The notes: a model not told the origin generated them from the letters alone. A stretch of 64,000 nucleotides of DNA from Streptomyces plumbidurans (GCF_019857225.1 NZ_JAFJSY010000025.1:1-64000), one strand, 5' to 3'. Shown: positions 1-8,215, numbered from the stretch's first letter. Numbers and translations: made by a program.

Positions 1-42
1 CTGCAGGGGGGACCCTGTGGGAGAGTAGGACGCCGCCGAACT
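1..42 (+). rRNA. 5S rRNA, 3' end (partial)
   Basis: The window opens inside a 5S rRNA gene. The last 42 bases, ending GCCGCCGAACT, match the 3' end of streptomycete 5S rRNA, including the GGGAGAGTAGGAC helix strand. It is followed at once by a strong terminator, as expected for the last gene of an rrn operon. The 5' part and the 16S and 23S genes lie outside the window. Confidence 0.9.
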
Positions 43-50
43 CCCTTTAG

Positions 51-94
51 AGCTCTGGCTCTTGGGCACACAGCCCGAGAGCCAGAGCTTTTTT
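51..94 (+). terminator. rRNA operon intrinsic terminator
   Basis: A perfect 12-bp stem (AGCTCTGGCTCT, 51-62, with its complement at 78-89) is extended by a GGGC/GCCC pairing across an ACACA loop. It ends in a run of six T residues, which is unusual in this GC-rich genome and typical of rrn terminators. Confidence 0.93.
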
Positions 95-150
95 GCGTTG
101 AGGTAAGGTCAGGGAGCATCGTTGGCACGTTTCCTACAGGAGGCCCCCGG

Positions 151-759
151 GTGGAGGTCCAGGAGACCCGCGTCCAGACGGATCGGGTGCTCACCATCCC
201 CAACATCCTCAGCATGGCGCGTCTCGCCGGCGTGCCGGTCTTCCTGTGGCTGGTTCTAAGGCCTGAGTTCGGGGGCCCCAAGAGTGACGGCTGGGCCCTG
301 CTGGTACTGGCGCTGAGCGGAATCAGCGACTATCTGGACGGCAAGCTCGCCCGCCGCTGGAACCAGATCAGCAGCCTCGGCCGGCTCCTCGACCCCGCGG
401 CCGACCGGCTCTACATTCTCTCGACATTGGTGGGCCTCACCTGGCGCGAGATTCTGCCGCTCTGGTTGACGGCTGTACTTCTCGCGCGTGAGCTGGTCCT
501 GCTGGTGATGGTCGGCATCCTCCGGCGGCACGGCTATCCGCCTCCGCAGGTGAACTTCCTCGGCAAGGCAGCCACCTTCAACCTGATGTATGCCTTCCCG
601 TTGCTCCTGCTCAGTGACGGAAGTGGATGGATCTCGTCACTCGCTGCTATTTTCGGATGGGCGTTCGCTGGATGGGGTACAACCCTCTATTGGTGGGCAG
701 GAGTGCTCTACGTGGTACAAGTCCGCCGCCTGGTCCGAGCGGACGCCATGGCCGATTGA
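151..759 (+). CDS. cls: CDP-alcohol phosphatidyltransferase, cardiolipin synthase type
   Basis: This 202-aa multi-pass membrane enzyme carries the CDP-alcohol phosphotransferase signature D-x2-D-G-x2-A-R-x(8-9)-G-x3-D-x3-D at about residues 60-85 (DYLDGKLAR, then GRLLDPAAD). Such enzymes join a CDP-activated lipid to an alcohol at the cytoplasmic membrane. A GTG start is set by AGGAGG at 138-143. The next gene is the nucleotidyltransferase-mutase fusion. I recall this arrangement in S. coelicolor, where the gene (SCO1389) was identified as a eukaryote-like cardiolipin synthase using CDP-diacylglycerol and phosphatidylglycerol. The family is certain. The exact acceptor is inferred from that orthology; a phosphatidylglycerophosphate or phosphatidylinositol synthase is the alternative. 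Confidence 0.8.
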   Translation: MEVQETRVQTDRVLTIPNILSMARLAGVPVFLWLVLRPEFGGPKSDGWALLVLALSGISDYLDGKLARRWNQISSLGRLLDPAADRLYILSTLVGLTWREILPLWLTAVLLARELVLLVMVGILRRHGYPPPQVNFLGKAATFNLMYAFPLLLLSDGSGWISSLAAIFGWAFAGWGTTLYWWAGVLYVVQVRRLVRADAMAD

Positions 760-874
760 ACTTGCCGATTGCCGCGGCCGTAGTGGCTCGATGGCCCTCG
801 GTCAAAAAGTGCGGGACAATCTGGACGGGTGAAGTCGGCTAGACCGTCGTCTCTTTGAGGAGGACGCTTCCGAC

Positions 875-3370
875 ATGAAGGCCGTCGTGATGGCCGGAGG
901 CGAAGGCACACGCCTTCGTCCGATGACCTCAAGCATGCCCAAGCCGCTCCTGCCCGTGGCGAACCGCCCGATCATGGAGCATGTGCTTCGGCTGCTCAAA
1001 AGGCATGGGCTGACCGAGACCGTCGTCACTGTCCAGTTCTTGGCCTCACTGGTCAAGAACTATTTCGGTGACGGCGAGGAGCTCGGAATGGAGCTCTCTT
1101 ATGCCAATGAGGAGAAGCCACTCGGTACCGCCGGAAGCGTCAAGAACGCCGAGGAGGCGTTGAAGGACGACGCCTTCCTCGTCATTTCCGGCGATGCCCT
1201 GACCGACTTCGACCTCACCGAACTGATCAATTTCCACAAGGAAAAGGGTGCGCTCGTCACCGTCTGTCTGACGCGAGTGCCCAATCCGCTGGAATTCGGG
1301 ATCACGATCGTCGACGAAGAGGGGAAAGTCGAGCGCTTCCTTGAGAAGCCCACCTGGGGGCAGGTCTTCTCCGACACCGTGAACACGGGCATTTATGTCA
1401 TGGAGCCCGAGGTCTTCGACTATGTCGAGGCCGATGTGCCCGTCGACTGGTCCGGGGACGTCTTCCCGCAGTTGATGAAGGAGGGCAAGCCGATCTACGG
1501 CTATGTCGCCGAGGGCTACTGGGAGGACGTCGGCACGCACGAGAGCTACGTAAAGGCGCAGGCCGATGTCCTGGAGGGCAAGGTCGACGTCGAGCTGGAC
1601 GGCTTCGAGATCTCTCCAGGCGTCTGGGTGGCCGAGGGCGCCGAGGTGCATCCCGATGCCGTGCTCCGCGGTCCGCTCTACATCGGCGACTACGCCAAGG
1701 TCGAGTCCGGCGCCGAAATTCGTGAGCACACGATCATCGGCTCGAACGTCGTCGTGAAGAGCGGGGCCTTTCTGCACAAGGCCGTCGTACACGACAACGT
1801 GTACGTGGGGCAGCACAGCAATCTGCGGGGCTGCGTGGTCGGGAAGAACACCGACATCATGCGTGCCGCGCGGATCGAGGACGGCGCGGTCATCGGCGAC
1901 GAGTGCCTGATCGGCGAAGAATCGATCGTTCAGGGCAATGTGCGGGTCTACCCGTTCAAGACCATCGAGGCCGGTGCCTTCGTCAACACCTCGGTGATCT
2001 GGGAGTCCAGGGGGCAGGCGCATCTCTTCGGCGCCCGTGGGGTCTCCGGCATCCTGAACGTCGAGATCACGCCAGAGCTCGCGGTGCGGCTCGCGGGCGC
2101 CTACGCGACGACCCTGAAGAAGGGTTCGACCGTCACCACGGCTCGCGACCACTCCCGTGGTGCCCGTGCGCTCAAGCGGGCGGTGATCTCCGCCCTGCAG
2201 GCCAGCGCCATCGACGTACGCGACCTGGAGAACGTACCGCTGCCCGTAGCGCGGCAGCAGACCGCCAGGGGCAGTGCCGGCGGGATCATGATCCGGACCA
2301 CGCAAGGGGTGCCGGACTCCGTCGACATCATGTTCTTCGACGGCAATGGCGCGGACCTGTCCCAGGGCAGCCAGCGGAAGCTGGACCGGGTGTTCGCGCG
2401 GCAGGAGTACCGGCGGGCGTTCCCCGGCGAGATCGGGGATCTGCACTTCCCGTCCAGCGTCTTCGACTCGTACACCGGGTCGTTGCTGCGCAATGTCGAC
2501 ACGACCGGGATCAGTGAGTCCGGGCTGAAGGTCGTCGTGGACGCGACGAACGGCAGTGCCGGCCTGGTGCTCCCCAGTCTGCTCGGCAAGCTGGGTGTGG
2601 ACTCGCTCACCATCAATCCCGGGCTCGACGAGTCCCGGCCCACCGAGACCGCAGATGTGCGGCGGTCGGGGCTGGTGCGGCTCGGTGAGATCGTGGCGTC
2701 GTCGCGGGCGGCCTTCGGTGTGCGCTTCGACCCCGTCGGCGAGCGGTTGTCGCTGGTCGACGAGAAGGGGCGGATCGTCGAGGACGACCGGGCTCTGCTC
2801 GTCATGCTGGACCTGGTGGCCGCGGAGCGGCGCAGCGGGCGCGTGGCGCTGCCGGTGACCACGACGAGGATCGCCGAGCAGGTGGCGGCGTACCACGGCA
2901 CGCAGGTGGAGTGGACGACCACCTCGCCCGACGACCTGACGCGGGTCGGCGGTGGTGACGCGACCATCTTCGGCGGTGACGGCAAGGGCGGCTTCATCAT
3001 CCCGGAGTTCAGCAGCGTCTTTGACGGTACGGCTGCCTTCGTACGGCTGATCGGCTTGGTGGCGCGGACCCAGCTCACGCTCAGCCAGATCGACGCCCGG
3101 ATCCCGCGGGCACACGTCCTCAAGCGGGATCTCGCCACTCCGTGGGCGGTCAAGGGACTGGTGATGCGGCGAGTGGTCGAAGCGGCTGGTGAGCGCTTTG
3201 TGGACACCACCGACGGCGTACGGGTGGTGGAGACCGACGGGCGCTGGGTGATGGTGCTGCCCGACCCGGCCGAGGCCGTCACCCACCTGTGGGCGGAAGG
3301 GCCGGACGACGCCTCCGCGCAGGCCCTGCTCGACGAGTGGTCGGCTGTCGTGGACAGCGCCGGCCGCTGA
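875..3370 (+). CDS. Mannose-1-phosphate guanylyltransferase-like protein fused to a degenerate phosphohexomutase domain
   Basis: The 831-aa protein has three parts. Residues 1-235 form a sugar-nucleotidyltransferase domain with the intact signature GGEGTRLRP and lysine PKPLLP. Residues 250-345 form a left-handed hexapeptide-repeat helix. The rest resembles an alpha-D-phosphohexomutase. The likely reaction is NTP plus hexose-1-phosphate to NDP-sugar, probably GDP-mannose for glycolipid or protein mannosylation. The mutase part has lost every catalytic motif: the serine loop reads RTTQGVPDS at 474-482 where TASHNP is expected, the metal loop reads DPVGER at 619-624 instead of DGDGDR, and the phosphate loop reads DPAEAV instead of RPSGTEP. 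It is therefore probably structural or regulatory. SD GAGGAGGA lies just upstream of the ATG. GDP, UDP or TDP specificity cannot be read from sequence. Confidence 0.85.
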   Translation: MKAVVMAGGEGTRLRPMTSSMPKPLLPVANRPIMEHVLRLLKRHGLTETVVTVQFLASLVKNYFGDGEELGMELSYANEEKPLGTAGSVKNAEEALKDDAFLVISGDALTDFDLTELINFHKEKGALVTVCLTRVPNPLEFGITIVDEEGKVERFLEKPTWGQVFSDTVNTGIYVMEPEVFDYVEADVPVDWSGDVFPQLMKEGKPIYGYVAEGYWEDVGTHESYVKAQADVLEGKVDVELDGFEISPGVWVAEGAEVHPDAVLRGPLYIGDYAKVESGAEIREHTIIGSNVVVKSGAFLHKAVVHDNVYVGQHSNLRGCVVGKNTDIMRAARIEDGAVIGDECLIGEESIVQGNVRVYPFKTIEAGAFVNTSVIWESRGQAHLFGARGVSGILNVEITPELAVRLAGAYATTLKKGSTVTTARDHSRGARALKRAVISALQASAIDVRDLENVPLPVARQQTARGSAGGIMIRTTQGVPDSVDIMFFDGNGADLSQGSQRKLDRVFARQEYRRAFPGEIGDLHFPSSVFDSYTGSLLRNVDTTGISESGLKVVVDATNGSAGLVLPSLLGKLGVDSLTINPGLDESRPTETADVRRSGLVRLGEIVASSRAAFGVRFDPVGERLSLVDEKGRIVEDDRALLVMLDLVAAERRSGRVALPVTTTRIAEQVAAYHGTQVEWTTTSPDDLTRVGGGDATIFGGDGKGGFIIPEFSSVFDGTAAFVRLIGLVARTQLTLSQIDARIPRAHVLKRDLATPWAVKGLVMRRVVEAAGERFVDTTDGVRVVETDGRWVMVLPDPAEAVTHLWAEGPDDASAQALLDEWSAVVDSAGR

Positions 3371-3477
3371 AAAGCGCGGCACGCGCGCGTGCCGGGCAGG
3401 CCTCTCCAACGGGGCCTGTCCGGCTTGCCGGTGGGGCCATTCGGAGGTAGCGCTCGCGACATGCGACTATGTGCGGC

Positions 3478-4383
3478 ATGCCGCAGCACCCCCCCGTTCG
3501 GAGCACACCTACGCGACCCTCGCGTCCGGACGCTTCCATGTCGCTGCTCACCAACGTCATGGACCACAGCCTCGACGACGGCTACGCCGAGGCGGCCGCC
3601 CGCAAGAAGGCCGTGGGCGCGAGCGGTATGCCGAAGACGCTCCGGGCCAGGCTCGGTCTGGCCGCCGGGCTGGTGCTCGCGGCGCTCGTCGTCACCGTCG
3701 GAGCGGCACAGGCGCGCGTGGCGGCTCCCGTCGTCGCCAAGGAGCGCGAGGAGCTGATCGATCGCATCGACCGGGAGACCGCGGCGGCGGACAAGCTGGA
3801 GGGCTCCGTCGACAAGCTTCGCGACGATGTCAACACGCGGCAGCGCGAGGCGCTGAAGAAGAGCGGTGGCGGGGACAACGGCGAGCTGGTCGGCATTCTG
3901 TCGGGTGCGGTGGAGGTGCACGGCCCCGGCGTGAAGCTGGTGGTCGACGACGCCAAGGAAGCGACCAGCGGCGGCAACGGGGACCCGCGCGAGACCTCGG
4001 ACTTCTCCGACACGGGCCGGGTGCGCGACCGCGACATGCAACGCGTGGTCAACGGCCTGTGGGAGTCGGGCGCCGAAGCCGTGGCGATCAACGGCCAGCG
4101 GCTCACGGCGCTGTCGGCGATCAGGGCCGCGGGCGACGCGATACTGGTCGACAACAAGCCGCTGGTTCCCCCCTACACGGTGCTGGCCGTGGGCAACGGC
4201 AAGCAGCTCAGCAACAGGTTCCAGAACAGTGCCGACGGGCTGTATCTGCATGCCCTGCAGGAGAACTACGGCATCCGGAACAGCATTTCCGTGGAGAGCG
4301 ACCTGCGGCTGCCGGCCGCGCCGAGTGTGATCGTACGTACTGCACAGCCGAACAACGAGAAATCTGGGAAGGGCACATCGTGA
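3478..4383 (+). CDS. DUF881 membrane protein (first of two)
   Basis: A 301-aa protein with a cytoplasmic N-terminus (MSLLTNVMDHSLDDGYAEAA is the conserved opening block), one membrane segment near residues 60-80, a short coiled coil (REELIDRIDRE onward) and an extracellular DUF881 domain. The function of DUF881 is unknown. In actinobacteria it occurs as a pair around a small basic membrane protein, next to phosphatidyltransferase, FHA and FtsR genes, which points to envelope or division work. The start is uncertain: ATG codons at 3469, 3478 and 3538 are in frame and none has a convincing SD. The stop overlaps the next start in GTGA, so translation is probably coupled. Confidence 0.85.
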   Translation: MPQHPPVRSTPTRPSRPDASMSLLTNVMDHSLDDGYAEAAARKKAVGASGMPKTLRARLGLAAGLVLAALVVTVGAAQARVAAPVVAKEREELIDRIDRETAAADKLEGSVDKLRDDVNTRQREALKKSGGGDNGELVGILSGAVEVHGPGVKLVVDDAKEATSGGNGDPRETSDFSDTGRVRDRDMQRVVNGLWESGAEAVAINGQRLTALSAIRAAGDAILVDNKPLVPPYTVLAVGNGKQLSNRFQNSADGLYLHALQENYGIRNSISVESDLRLPAAPSVIVRTAQPNNEKSGKGTS

Positions 4384-4712
4384 TCGCCGTACTGGGCCTC
4401 GTCGTGGGAGTCGTGGCTGGATTGCTGGTCCGGCCTGAGGTTCCGGCGGTCGTCGAGCCTTATCTGCCGATCGCCGTCGTCGCGGCGCTCGATGCCGTCT
4501 TCGGTGGTCTGCGGGCCATGCTCGACGGGATCTTCGACGACAAGGTCTTCGTGGTGTCGTTCCTGTCGAACGTGGTCGTGGCCGCCCTGATCGTGTTCCT
4601 GGGCGACAAGTTGGGCGTGGGCGCCCAGCTGTCCACCGGTGTCGTGGTGGTGCTCGGCATCCGGATCTTCTCGAACGCCGCGGCGATCCGCCGGCACGTC
4701 TTCCGGGCGTGA
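4380..4712 (+). CDS. Small basic membrane protein (DUF1290 family)
   Basis: A 110-aa protein with about three hydrophobic helices: residues 1-18, a middle pair from about residue 28, and 60-95. It ends in a basic tail (RIFSNAAAIRRHVFRA). It matches the small basic protein found between two DUF881 genes in Gram-positive bacteria. Its GTG start overlaps the preceding stop, and its own stop overlaps the next GTG, so the three genes form a translationally coupled set. GGGAAGGG upstream can serve as SD. The molecular role is unknown; a complex with the flanking DUF881 proteins is an inference from conserved linkage. Confidence 0.88.
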   Translation: MIAVLGLVVGVVAGLLVRPEVPAVVEPYLPIAVVAALDAVFGGLRAMLDGIFDDKVFVVSFLSNVVVAALIVFLGDKLGVGAQLSTGVVVVLGIRIFSNAAAIRRHVFRA

Positions 4713-5656
4713 GGCCGATGAGCGACAACGAAGAGACACCCCGGGACAGGCTGCGCAGGGAACTGCCCGCCGAGCGGCCCGCGCCCACCGGTCCCGCTGC
4801 GGACAAGACGCCTGACGAGACGCCCGACATGACGCCCGGGAAGGCGCCCGGCACCGGGAAGACGTCCGAGAACGCCCCGGAGACGCCCCCGGACGCCGCG
4901 GAGGCTCCCGAGCAGAAGCGGCCCGAGCAGAGCGACCTGACCGGGCGGCAGCGGCTGGCGAAGGGCATCTGGCCGCCGCGAGTCACCCGAGCCCAACTCA
5001 TCGTCGCCGTCCTGCTGTTCGGCCTCGGCTTCGGTCTGGCCATCCAGGTCGCCTCGAACAGCAACAGCGACAGTGCCCTGCGCGGTGCGCGCCAGGAAGA
5101 TCTCGTTCGCATCCTCGATGAACTCGACGACCGCACACAACGTCTTGAGGACGAGAAGCAGGGACTGGAGAAGCAGCGCGACGAGCTGGAGAACAGCTCC
5201 GACCAGGCCGAGGAGGCCCGCAAGCAGACCGTCGAGAAGGAGAAGCAACTCGGCATTCTGGCGGGCACCGTGGCGGCTCAGGGCCCCGGCATCACGATGA
5301 CCATCGAGGACACGAAGGGGTCGGTACAGGCGGACATGCTGCTCGACGCGATCCAGGAACTGCGTGCGGCGGGGGCGGAGGCGATCCAGGTGAACGACGT
5401 GCGCGTGGTCGCCGGCACCTATCTGACCGATTCCGGCAAGAGCGTGAGTGTCGACGGGAACAAGATCAACGCCCCGTATCGTTTCAAGGTCATCGGCAAG
5501 CCGGAGGACCTCGAACCGGCGCTCAACATCCCTGGAGGCGTGGTGCAGACCCTGGAGAAGGAGCAGGCCACCGTCGCCGTCGAGCGTTCGGGCAAGATCG
5601 TTGTGGACGCCTTGCGAGCCGCGAAGCGGCCTGACTACGCTCGGTCGTCCTCCTAG
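4709..5656 (+). CDS. DUF881 membrane protein (second of two)
   Basis: This 315-aa protein begins with a disordered Pro/Thr/Glu-rich region (about residues 1-85, with repeated KTPDETPD-like runs). It then has one membrane helix (about 93-112, LIVAVLLFGLGFGLAIQV), a Glu/Arg-rich coiled coil (about 120-170) and the DUF881 domain (from about 180). Start is GTG 4709, overlapping the upstream stop, or ATG 4718. Compared with the first DUF881 protein the cytoplasmic tail is longer and acidic, so the two are not interchangeable copies. Residues between the helix and the domain could span the wall-proximal space. Biochemical function is unknown. Confidence 0.87.
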   Translation: MRPMSDNEETPRDRLRRELPAERPAPTGPAADKTPDETPDMTPGKAPGTGKTSENAPETPPDAAEAPEQKRPEQSDLTGRQRLAKGIWPPRVTRAQLIVAVLLFGLGFGLAIQVASNSNSDSALRGARQEDLVRILDELDDRTQRLEDEKQGLEKQRDELENSSDQAEEARKQTVEKEKQLGILAGTVAAQGPGITMTIEDTKGSVQADMLLDAIQELRAAGAEAIQVNDVRVVAGTYLTDSGKSVSVDGNKINAPYRFKVIGKPEDLEPALNIPGGVVQTLEKEQATVAVERSGKIVVDALRAAKRPDYARSSS

Positions 5657-5849
5657 TGAACCGGCGGTGCATGGGGGACGTCCGGCAGGGGCATGAGGTT
5701 GCGGGGGGTCGGCGCACCGAATGGGTGGTGCGTGGTGGAAACTGTCTGGTGGATACGGACGTTGTGAAGGTGTCCGGGTCGGCCGGTGTATGCAATCAGG
5801 GTTCGTCCTGCCCCACGGGCGGGTCTGTTTCGGTCAAGGGGAATCGCCC

Positions 5850-6626
5850 GTGAAGTTGTTTGCGAAGTTGTTCGGCAAGAGTGCGCGAGAGGACAGCGAG
5901 AACGCGACCGCTCGCCATCGCGCGCAGCCAGACGCGGAAGGTGGGCGCCCGCTGTTCCGGGACCAGGTCCCAGGCCCGGGCGGCGACATCTCCGGAGGTC
6001 AGGGCGCGCCGTCTGTTGACCCTGCGCAGTCCGGCGGCATAGGTTTCGGGCAACCGTCAACCTCAAGTACGGGTGGAGGGTTTTCCCCTATGTCGGCCCT
6101 GGTGTGTACGAGGTGCGGTAACCGCAACGCGGAGAACAGCCGCTTCTGTTCCAACTGCGGCGCGCCGCTGCGGGCGGGGGCCACCCCCGAGCGCCCGTCG
6201 GAGACGACGTCCACGATCTCGATCTCCGGCATCGAGGCCTACGACGCCGAGGCGACCGGTCAGACGCAGATGCCGGCGCTGTCCCCGGAGGCCCAGGCGG
6301 CCGTGGACGCGCTGCCGGTGGGCTCCGCGCTCCTCGTCGTGCGCCGTGGGCCGAACTCGGGCAGCCGCTTCCTGCTGGACGGCGACCTGACCACGGCCGG
6401 ACGTCATCCGCAGAGCGACATCTTCCTGGACGACGTGACGGTCTCGCGCCGGCACGTGGAGTTCCGCCGCGGCGGGGACGGCTCGTTCACGGTGGCCGAC
6501 GTGGGCAGCCTGAACGGCACGTACGTCAACCGCGAGCGGATCGACCAGGTCGGCCTGAACAACGGTGACGAGGTGCAGATCGGAAAGTACCGGCTGGTCT
6601 TCTACGCGAGCCAGCGGGGCTACTGA
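5850..6626 (+). CDS. FHA-domain protein with zinc ribbon (GarA/OdhI-related)
   Basis: A 258-aa cytoplasmic protein. A basic N-terminus (VKLFAKLFGKSARED) and a linker precede a four-cysteine zinc ribbon (CTRCGN...CSNCGAP, from residue 86), then ETTSTIS at 118-124, then an FHA domain (about 165-250) with the phosphothreonine-binding elements GRHPQSDI, SRRHVEF and NGTYVN. Position and the ETTS motif match mycobacterial GarA (Rv1827) and corynebacterial OdhI, where the two threonines are phosphorylated by PknG and PknB and the protein inhibits 2-oxoglutarate metabolism. GarA and OdhI lack the zinc ribbon. GTG 5850 has SD AAGGGG; an in-frame ATG at 6090 behind GGAGGG could give a shorter form starting at the zinc ribbon. 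Confidence 0.85.
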   Translation: MKLFAKLFGKSAREDSENATARHRAQPDAEGGRPLFRDQVPGPGGDISGGQGAPSVDPAQSGGIGFGQPSTSSTGGGFSPMSALVCTRCGNRNAENSRFCSNCGAPLRAGATPERPSETTSTISISGIEAYDAEATGQTQMPALSPEAQAAVDALPVGSALLVVRRGPNSGSRFLLDGDLTTAGRHPQSDIFLDDVTVSRRHVEFRRGGDGSFTVADVGSLNGTYVNRERIDQVGLNNGDEVQIGKYRLVFYASQRGY

Positions 6627-6634
6627 CCCGGCCA

Positions 6635-6649
6635 CCGGACTTCGTCCGG
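6635..6649 (+). terminator. Small hairpin after the FHA gene
   Basis: CCGGAC-TTC-GTCCGG is a perfect 6-bp stem in the 44-bp gap between the FHA and MerR genes. It may attenuate or punctuate rather than stop transcription, since no T-run follows. Confidence 0.4.
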
Positions 6650-6670
6650 GGGGATCTACAGGGAATGTCC

Positions 6671-7405
6671 ATGCTGCGAACACCGAGCGGCGGTGCCGGT
6701 CACGGTACCGCCGCCACGGACGGTCTGATGAGCATCGGCACGGTGCTGACCGTGCTGCGCGACGAGTTTCCCGAAGTCACCATCTCCAAGATCCGTTTCC
6801 TGGAGTCCGAGGGGCTGATCGAGCCGCAGCGCACCCCCTCGGGCTACCGCAAGTTCAGCGCGCAGGACGTCGAGCGCCTCGGTCATGTCCTGAGGATGCA
6901 GCGGGACCACTATCTGCCCCTCAAGGTCATCCGCGAGCATCTGGACGCCATGGAGCGCGGTGAGGCCGTCCCGCTGCCCGCGGTGGGGCGCCAGCGGGAG
7001 GGCGAGCCCCTGCTCGAGCCGGCCGAGGGGCCCACGGCGGCCCGCATCGGACGGGCCGAGCTGCTCGCCGCCGCCGGGATCGGTGAGCAGCAGCTCCAGG
7101 AGTGGGAGTCGTACGGGCTCCTCGCACCAATGGCGGACGGGACGTACGACGCGGAGGCGGTGACGGTGGCCTCGCTCGTCCTGGAGCTGGGCCGGTTCGG
7201 GATCGAGCCGCGTCATCTCAGGGCGATGAAGGCCTCCGCCGAGCGCGAGGCCGGGCTGGTGGACCAGGTGGTGGCGCCCTTGAAGCGCCATCGCAACCCG
7301 CAGACCAGGGCGCACGCCGAGGCGCGTACGAAAGAGCTCGCCGCGCTCACGGTCAAGTTGCACGCCTCGCTCGTGCAGACCGCGCTCGGTGTGCGACTGC
7401 CCTGA
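6671..7405 (+). CDS. ftsR: MerR-family regulator, FtsR/Rv1828 type
   Basis: A 244-aa DNA-binding protein. An N-terminal winged HTH (about residues 18-85: MSIGTVLTVLRDEF, ISKIRFLESEGLIEPQRT, GYRKF) is followed by a long helical region. A second MerR-like half (LLAAAGIGEQQLQEWESYGLL) lies around residues 130-160. The same architecture is found in Rv1828 and C. glutamicum FtsR, which controls ftsZ. There are no cysteines for metal sensing. The start at 6671 is preferred because AGGGA is 6 nt upstream; ATG 6665 overlaps that SD. It sits between the FHA and BFN genes exactly as in mycobacteria. The ligand and targets in this organism are unknown. Confidence 0.85.
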   Translation: MLRTPSGGAGHGTAATDGLMSIGTVLTVLRDEFPEVTISKIRFLESEGLIEPQRTPSGYRKFSAQDVERLGHVLRMQRDHYLPLKVIREHLDAMERGEAVPLPAVGRQREGEPLLEPAEGPTAARIGRAELLAAAGIGEQQLQEWESYGLLAPMADGTYDAEAVTVASLVLELGRFGIEPRHLRAMKASAEREAGLVDQVVAPLKRHRNPQTRAHAEARTKELAALTVKLHASLVQTALGVRLP

Positions 7406-7477
7406 GCCGGCGCGTTCGCCGAGGCCGGATAGTCCCCCCGTTGTCGGTCCGACTACCCAAACGTCCCGGGCACGTCC

Positions 7478-7490
7478 TAGGGTTACTGTG
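7478..7490 (+). promoter_or_regulatory. Candidate -10 element, leaderless start of the BFN gene
   Basis: TAGGGT at 7478-7483 places a transcription start on or next to the GTG at 7490. AGGG inside the same hexamer could alternatively act as a weak SD. No clear -35 is seen at 17-18 bp. Confidence 0.4.
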
Positions 7491-7963
7491 TGAACGAGCT
7501 CGATGTCGTAGGTGTCCGGGTCGAAATGCCCTCCAACCAGCCGATCGTGCTCCTGCGTGAAGTGGGAGGCGACCGCTACCTCCCCATCTGGATCGGACCG
7601 GGGGAGGCGACGGCGATCGCCTTCGCCCAGCAGGGCATGGCCCCCGCGCGGCCGCTGACCCACGACCTGTTCAAGGACGTGCTGGAGGCCGTCGGCCAGG
7701 AGCTCACCGAAGTACGCATCACCGACCTGCGTGAGGGCGTCTTCTACGCGGAGCTGGTCTTCGCCAGCGGGGTCGAGGTCAGCGCCCGTCCCTCCGACGC
7801 CATAGCGCTGGCCCTGCGCACGGGAACGCCGATCTACGGCAGCGACGGTGTGCTCGACGACGCGGGAATCGCGATCCCGGACGAGCAGGAGGACGAGGTC
7901 GAGAAGTTCCGCGAGTTCCTCGACCAGATCTCGCCGGAGGACTTCGGGACCAGCAGCCAGTGA
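7490..7963 (+). CDS. Bifunctional nuclease-domain (BFN/DUF151) protein
   Basis: A 157-aa protein covering the full BFN domain: MNELDVVGVRVE, then LPIWIGPGEATAIA, RPLTHDLF, VSARPSDAIALALR. The family is named from plant and bacterial proteins with reported nuclease activity; the actinobacterial member (Rv1829 by position) has no established substrate. It is a single-domain cytoplasmic protein with an acidic tail. It lies between two MerR genes, the same conserved order as in M. tuberculosis, so a link to FtsR-type regulation is possible but unproven. GTG is the only sensible start. Confidence 0.88.
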   Translation: MNELDVVGVRVEMPSNQPIVLLREVGGDRYLPIWIGPGEATAIAFAQQGMAPARPLTHDLFKDVLEAVGQELTEVRITDLREGVFYAELVFASGVEVSARPSDAIALALRTGTPIYGSDGVLDDAGIAIPDEQEDEVEKFREFLDQISPEDFGTSSQ

Positions 7964-8117
7964 GACGAGGCCGGACCGCCCGTCGACGACGGCCCGGGCC
8001 GGTGGAGGCCGCGGGTGAAATGCCCGCAAGTGCCAGAGGCGAGCGAGAGCGTCCCGCGGCCCCGCCCGAAGGCATTCGGCTAGCCTTTCCCCGCGGTGGG
8101 ACGCGGGAAACCACTCG

Positions 8118-8196
8118 TAGGGTGATTATCACTCGGCGTGCCGAGTGTGGCGGTCGTTGACGCACCCCGAGTGGCTGCCTACCTTCGAGGAGGCAG
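8118..8196 (+). promoter_or_regulatory. Promoter with palindromic operator upstream of the second MerR gene
   Basis: TAGGGT (8118-8123) is a good -10. A perfect inverted repeat, CACTCGGC-GT-GCCGAGTG, at 8130-8147 begins about where transcription would start. Further CACTCG/CCGAGTG copies lie at 8112-8117 and 8167-8173, and CTGCCT/AGGCAG arms at 8175-8180 and 8191-8196. The layout suits autoregulation by the downstream MerR protein. Confidence 0.5.
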
Positions 8197-8215
8197 GTCA
8201 AGGACGGAGGTCGGC

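Noticed and set aside
1046..3409. 787-aa open frame on the minus strand opposite the nucleotidyltransferase-mutase gene
   Set aside because: It mirrors a clear gene, has no SD or recognisable domain, and arises from high GC at third positions.
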